Assembly (NCBI RefSeq): GCF_022811705.1
Contig: NZ_CP094528.1
Span: forward strand, 2,294,001 to 2,358,000
Origin: Agromyces larvae
GTDB taxonomy: Bacteria; Actinomycetota; Actinomycetes; Actinomycetales; Microbacteriaceae
Direction of reading: 5' to 3'
Length of the DNA stretch: 64,000 nt
Both the position numbers and the translations under genes were made by a program. This document shows positions 62,835-64,000 of this stretch, piece after piece (within the stretch, counting starts at the first letter, position 1; each line of letters begins with the position of its first letter). Under the pieces are notes generated by a model, which was not told where the DNA came from, searched no databases, and worked only from the letters and a program-made list of their open reading frames with translations.

Positions 62835-64000
62835 TCAGACCGAGAAGTACTTCGCCTCGGGGTGGTGGAACACGAACGCGTCGGTCGACTGCTCGGGATG
62901 CAGCTGCAGTTCGTCGCTGAGCTCGACGCCCATGCGCTCGGGACGCAGCAGCTCGACGACCTTGCGGCGGTCCTCCATGTCGGGGCACGCGGGATAGCCG
63001 AGCGAGAACCTCGCGCCGCGATACTCGAGCTTGAACAGGCCCGCGGTGTCGGAAGGGTCTTCGTCGGCGAAGCCCAGCTCGGAGCGGATGCGGGCGTGCC
63101 AGAACTCGGCGAGCGCCTCGGTGAGCTGCATCACCAGGCCGTTCAGCTCGTAGTAGTCGCGGTAGCGGTTCTCGGCGAACATCTTCGCGGTGAACCCGTC
63201 GATCTTCGCGCCCGCGGTGACGAGCTGCACGGGCAGCACGTCGACCTGCCCCGACTCGCGCGAGCGCACGAAATCGGCCAGGCACAGGTGCCGGTCGCGG
63301 CGCTGCCGCGGGAAGTGGAAGCGCAGGCGGTCGGTGCCGAGGCTCGCTGAGCCTGCGCTCGCTGAGCCTGTCGAAGCGGAGGCGCCCTTCGACAAGCTCA
63401 GGGAGCCGGCGCCCGCTGAGCTTGTCGAAGCGGATCCGAGGCTCGCTGAGCCCGTCGAAGCGGAGGCGCCCTTCGACAAGCTCAGGGAGCCTGCGCCCGC
63501 TGAGCCCGTCGAAGCGGAGCCGGCGCCCGCGGAGCCGCCGTCGGGCGCGAGCAGGCCAGGCACGCCGAGCACGCCGTCGGGGTCGTCGCCGTGGTGCAGC
63601 ACCACGACGTCGTCGCCCTCGGACACCACCGGGAAGTACCCGTAGGCGACGGAAGGATCCAGCATGCCCTCGGCGAGGATGCGGTCCAGCCAGTACCGCA
63701 ACCGCGGCCGGCCCTCGCGTTCGACGAGCTCGTCGTAGGACGCCCCCTCCGCGCCGCGCCCCGGCTTCAACCCCCACTGCCCCATGAACGTCGCGCGCTC
63801 GTCGAGGAACGCGGCGAAGTCGGCGAGCGCGATGCCCCGCACGATCCGCGTCCCCCAGAACGGCGGAGCCGGAACGGGATTGTCGGCCGCGACATCCGAT
63901 CTGCCCGGCATGGCCTCGGGCTCGGTCAGGGTGAGCTTCGAGCCCGACGCATGGATGCGCTTCTTCAGCGGCGGCAGCCCGACCTCGTCGGGCGCCGCAC
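62835..64000 (-). CDS. metH: Cobalamin-dependent methionine synthase, C-terminal part
   Basis: The frame is open to the right edge, leaving the last 388 residues of MetH, which methylates homocysteine using methylcobalamin. The visible part is the AdoMet-binding reactivation domain: PPFWGTRIV, SVAYGYFPVVSEGDDVVVLH, LRFHFPRQ...HLCLADFV, DYYELNGLVMQLTEALAEFWHARIRSELGF, YRGARFSLGYPACPDMEDRRKVVELL and the ending STDAFVFHHPEAKYFSV. Between GVLGVPGLLAPDG and TDRLRFHFPRQ there is an extra Gly/Ala/Ser-rich stretch of about 65 residues coded by palindromic repeats (63342-63540), absent from ordinary MetH. Since the frame is intact the enzyme may still work. Confidence 0.93.
   Translation of the reverse strand, partial: AAPDEVGLPPLKKRIHASGSKLTLTEPEAMPGRSDVAADNPVPAPPFWGTRIVRGIALADFAAFLDERATFMGQWGLKPGRGAEGASYDELVEREGRPRLRYWLDRILAEGMLDPSVAYGYFPVVSEGDDVVVLHHGDDPDGVLGVPGLLAPDGGSAGAGSASTGSAGAGSLSLSKGASASTGSASLGSASTSSAGAGSLSLSKGASASTGSASAGSASLGTDRLRFHFPRQRRDRHLCLADFVRSRESGQVDVLPVQLVTAGAKIDGFTAKMFAENRYRDYYELNGLVMQLTEALAEFWHARIRSELGFADEDPSDTAGLFKLEYRGARFSLGYPACPDMEDRRKVVELLRPERMGVELSDELQLHPEQSTDAFVFHHPEAKYFSV
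63361..63528. repeat. 84-bp in-frame repeat with REP-like palindromes in metH
   Basis: Two copies of an 84-bp unit (63361-63444 and 63445-63528) built from the palindrome-forming words GAGCYTGTCGAAGCGGAG and CCCTTCGACAAGCTCAGGGAG. Each codes for 28 residues including SLSLSKGAS. The same palindrome family occurs in the helicase gene at 32766-32784. Confidence 0.85.

Overview
This 64 kb window comes from a high-GC actinobacterium, most likely of the family Microbacteriaceae. Supporting signs are the strong G/C third-position bias, an actinobacterial Ski2-like helicase with a DUF3516-type tail, HAIR and CIRCE heat-shock operators, a fused ECF vitamin importer, a CopC/YcnI pair, and many apparently leaderless genes preceded by a TAGGCT-like -10 box. 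No tRNA, rRNA, CRISPR array, transposase or integrase was seen.

Region 1 (1-16.4 kb) reads as an accessory island with visibly lower GC than the rest. On the minus strand (4794 to 1) lies a tight operon: a Gfo/Idh/MocA sugar oxidoreductase, a DegT/DnrJ aminotransferase, a family 2 glycosyltransferase and an ABC exporter cut by the left edge. This looks like amino-sugar synthesis and glycan export. Next is a large secreted deacetylase-like protein (8720-5001) whose last two modules are a nearly perfect 696-bp tandem duplication. Then comes the most striking part, a two-armed divergent cluster (8907-15829). The minus arm holds AcpS-type phosphopantetheinyl transferase, an amino acid:[carrier protein] ligase (a class II tRNA-synthetase-like enzyme without a tRNA-binding arm), a two-domain alpha/beta hydrolase and a flavin reductase. 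The plus arm holds a small carrier protein, an acyl-CoA-dehydrogenase-fold flavoenzyme and an ATP-grasp ligase. I read it as a stand-alone pathway that loads an amino acid onto a carrier, oxidises it and transfers it, perhaps to the nearby glycan. A VanZ-like protein closes the island.

Region 2 (16.7-64 kb) is high-GC chromosomal backbone. It holds malate dehydrogenase, a sulfone/organosulfur oxidation pair (SfnG and a DszC/SfnB-like enzyme), an acyl-CoA oxidase, RecQ, a copper-handling set (CopC, YcnI, His-rich membrane protein), a secreted 5'-nucleotidase, an EamA exporter, the Ski2-like helicase and a TetR/small membrane protein pair with three operators. These are followed by an LGFP-repeat protein, a DUF1353 protein, an AEC transporter divergent from phosphoketolase, an aldo/keto reductase, an arginase-like hydrolase, an ArsR/SRPBCC pair, CstA with its small partner, VOC, VanZ and epimerase genes, a TauE/SafE permease and a cold-shock protein.

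The right end carries a TetR/FAD-monooxygenase pair, a phytoene-desaturase-like oxidoreductase, an AidB-like flavoprotein, an Rpf/transglycosylase-like secreted protein and a small heat-shock protein under apparent HspR plus HrcA control. It continues with a lipoprotein and a single-chain ECF transporter, a TetR/MFS drug-efflux pair, and the 3' part of a cobalamin-dependent methionine synthase whose activation domain has gained an in-frame palindromic repeat insertion.
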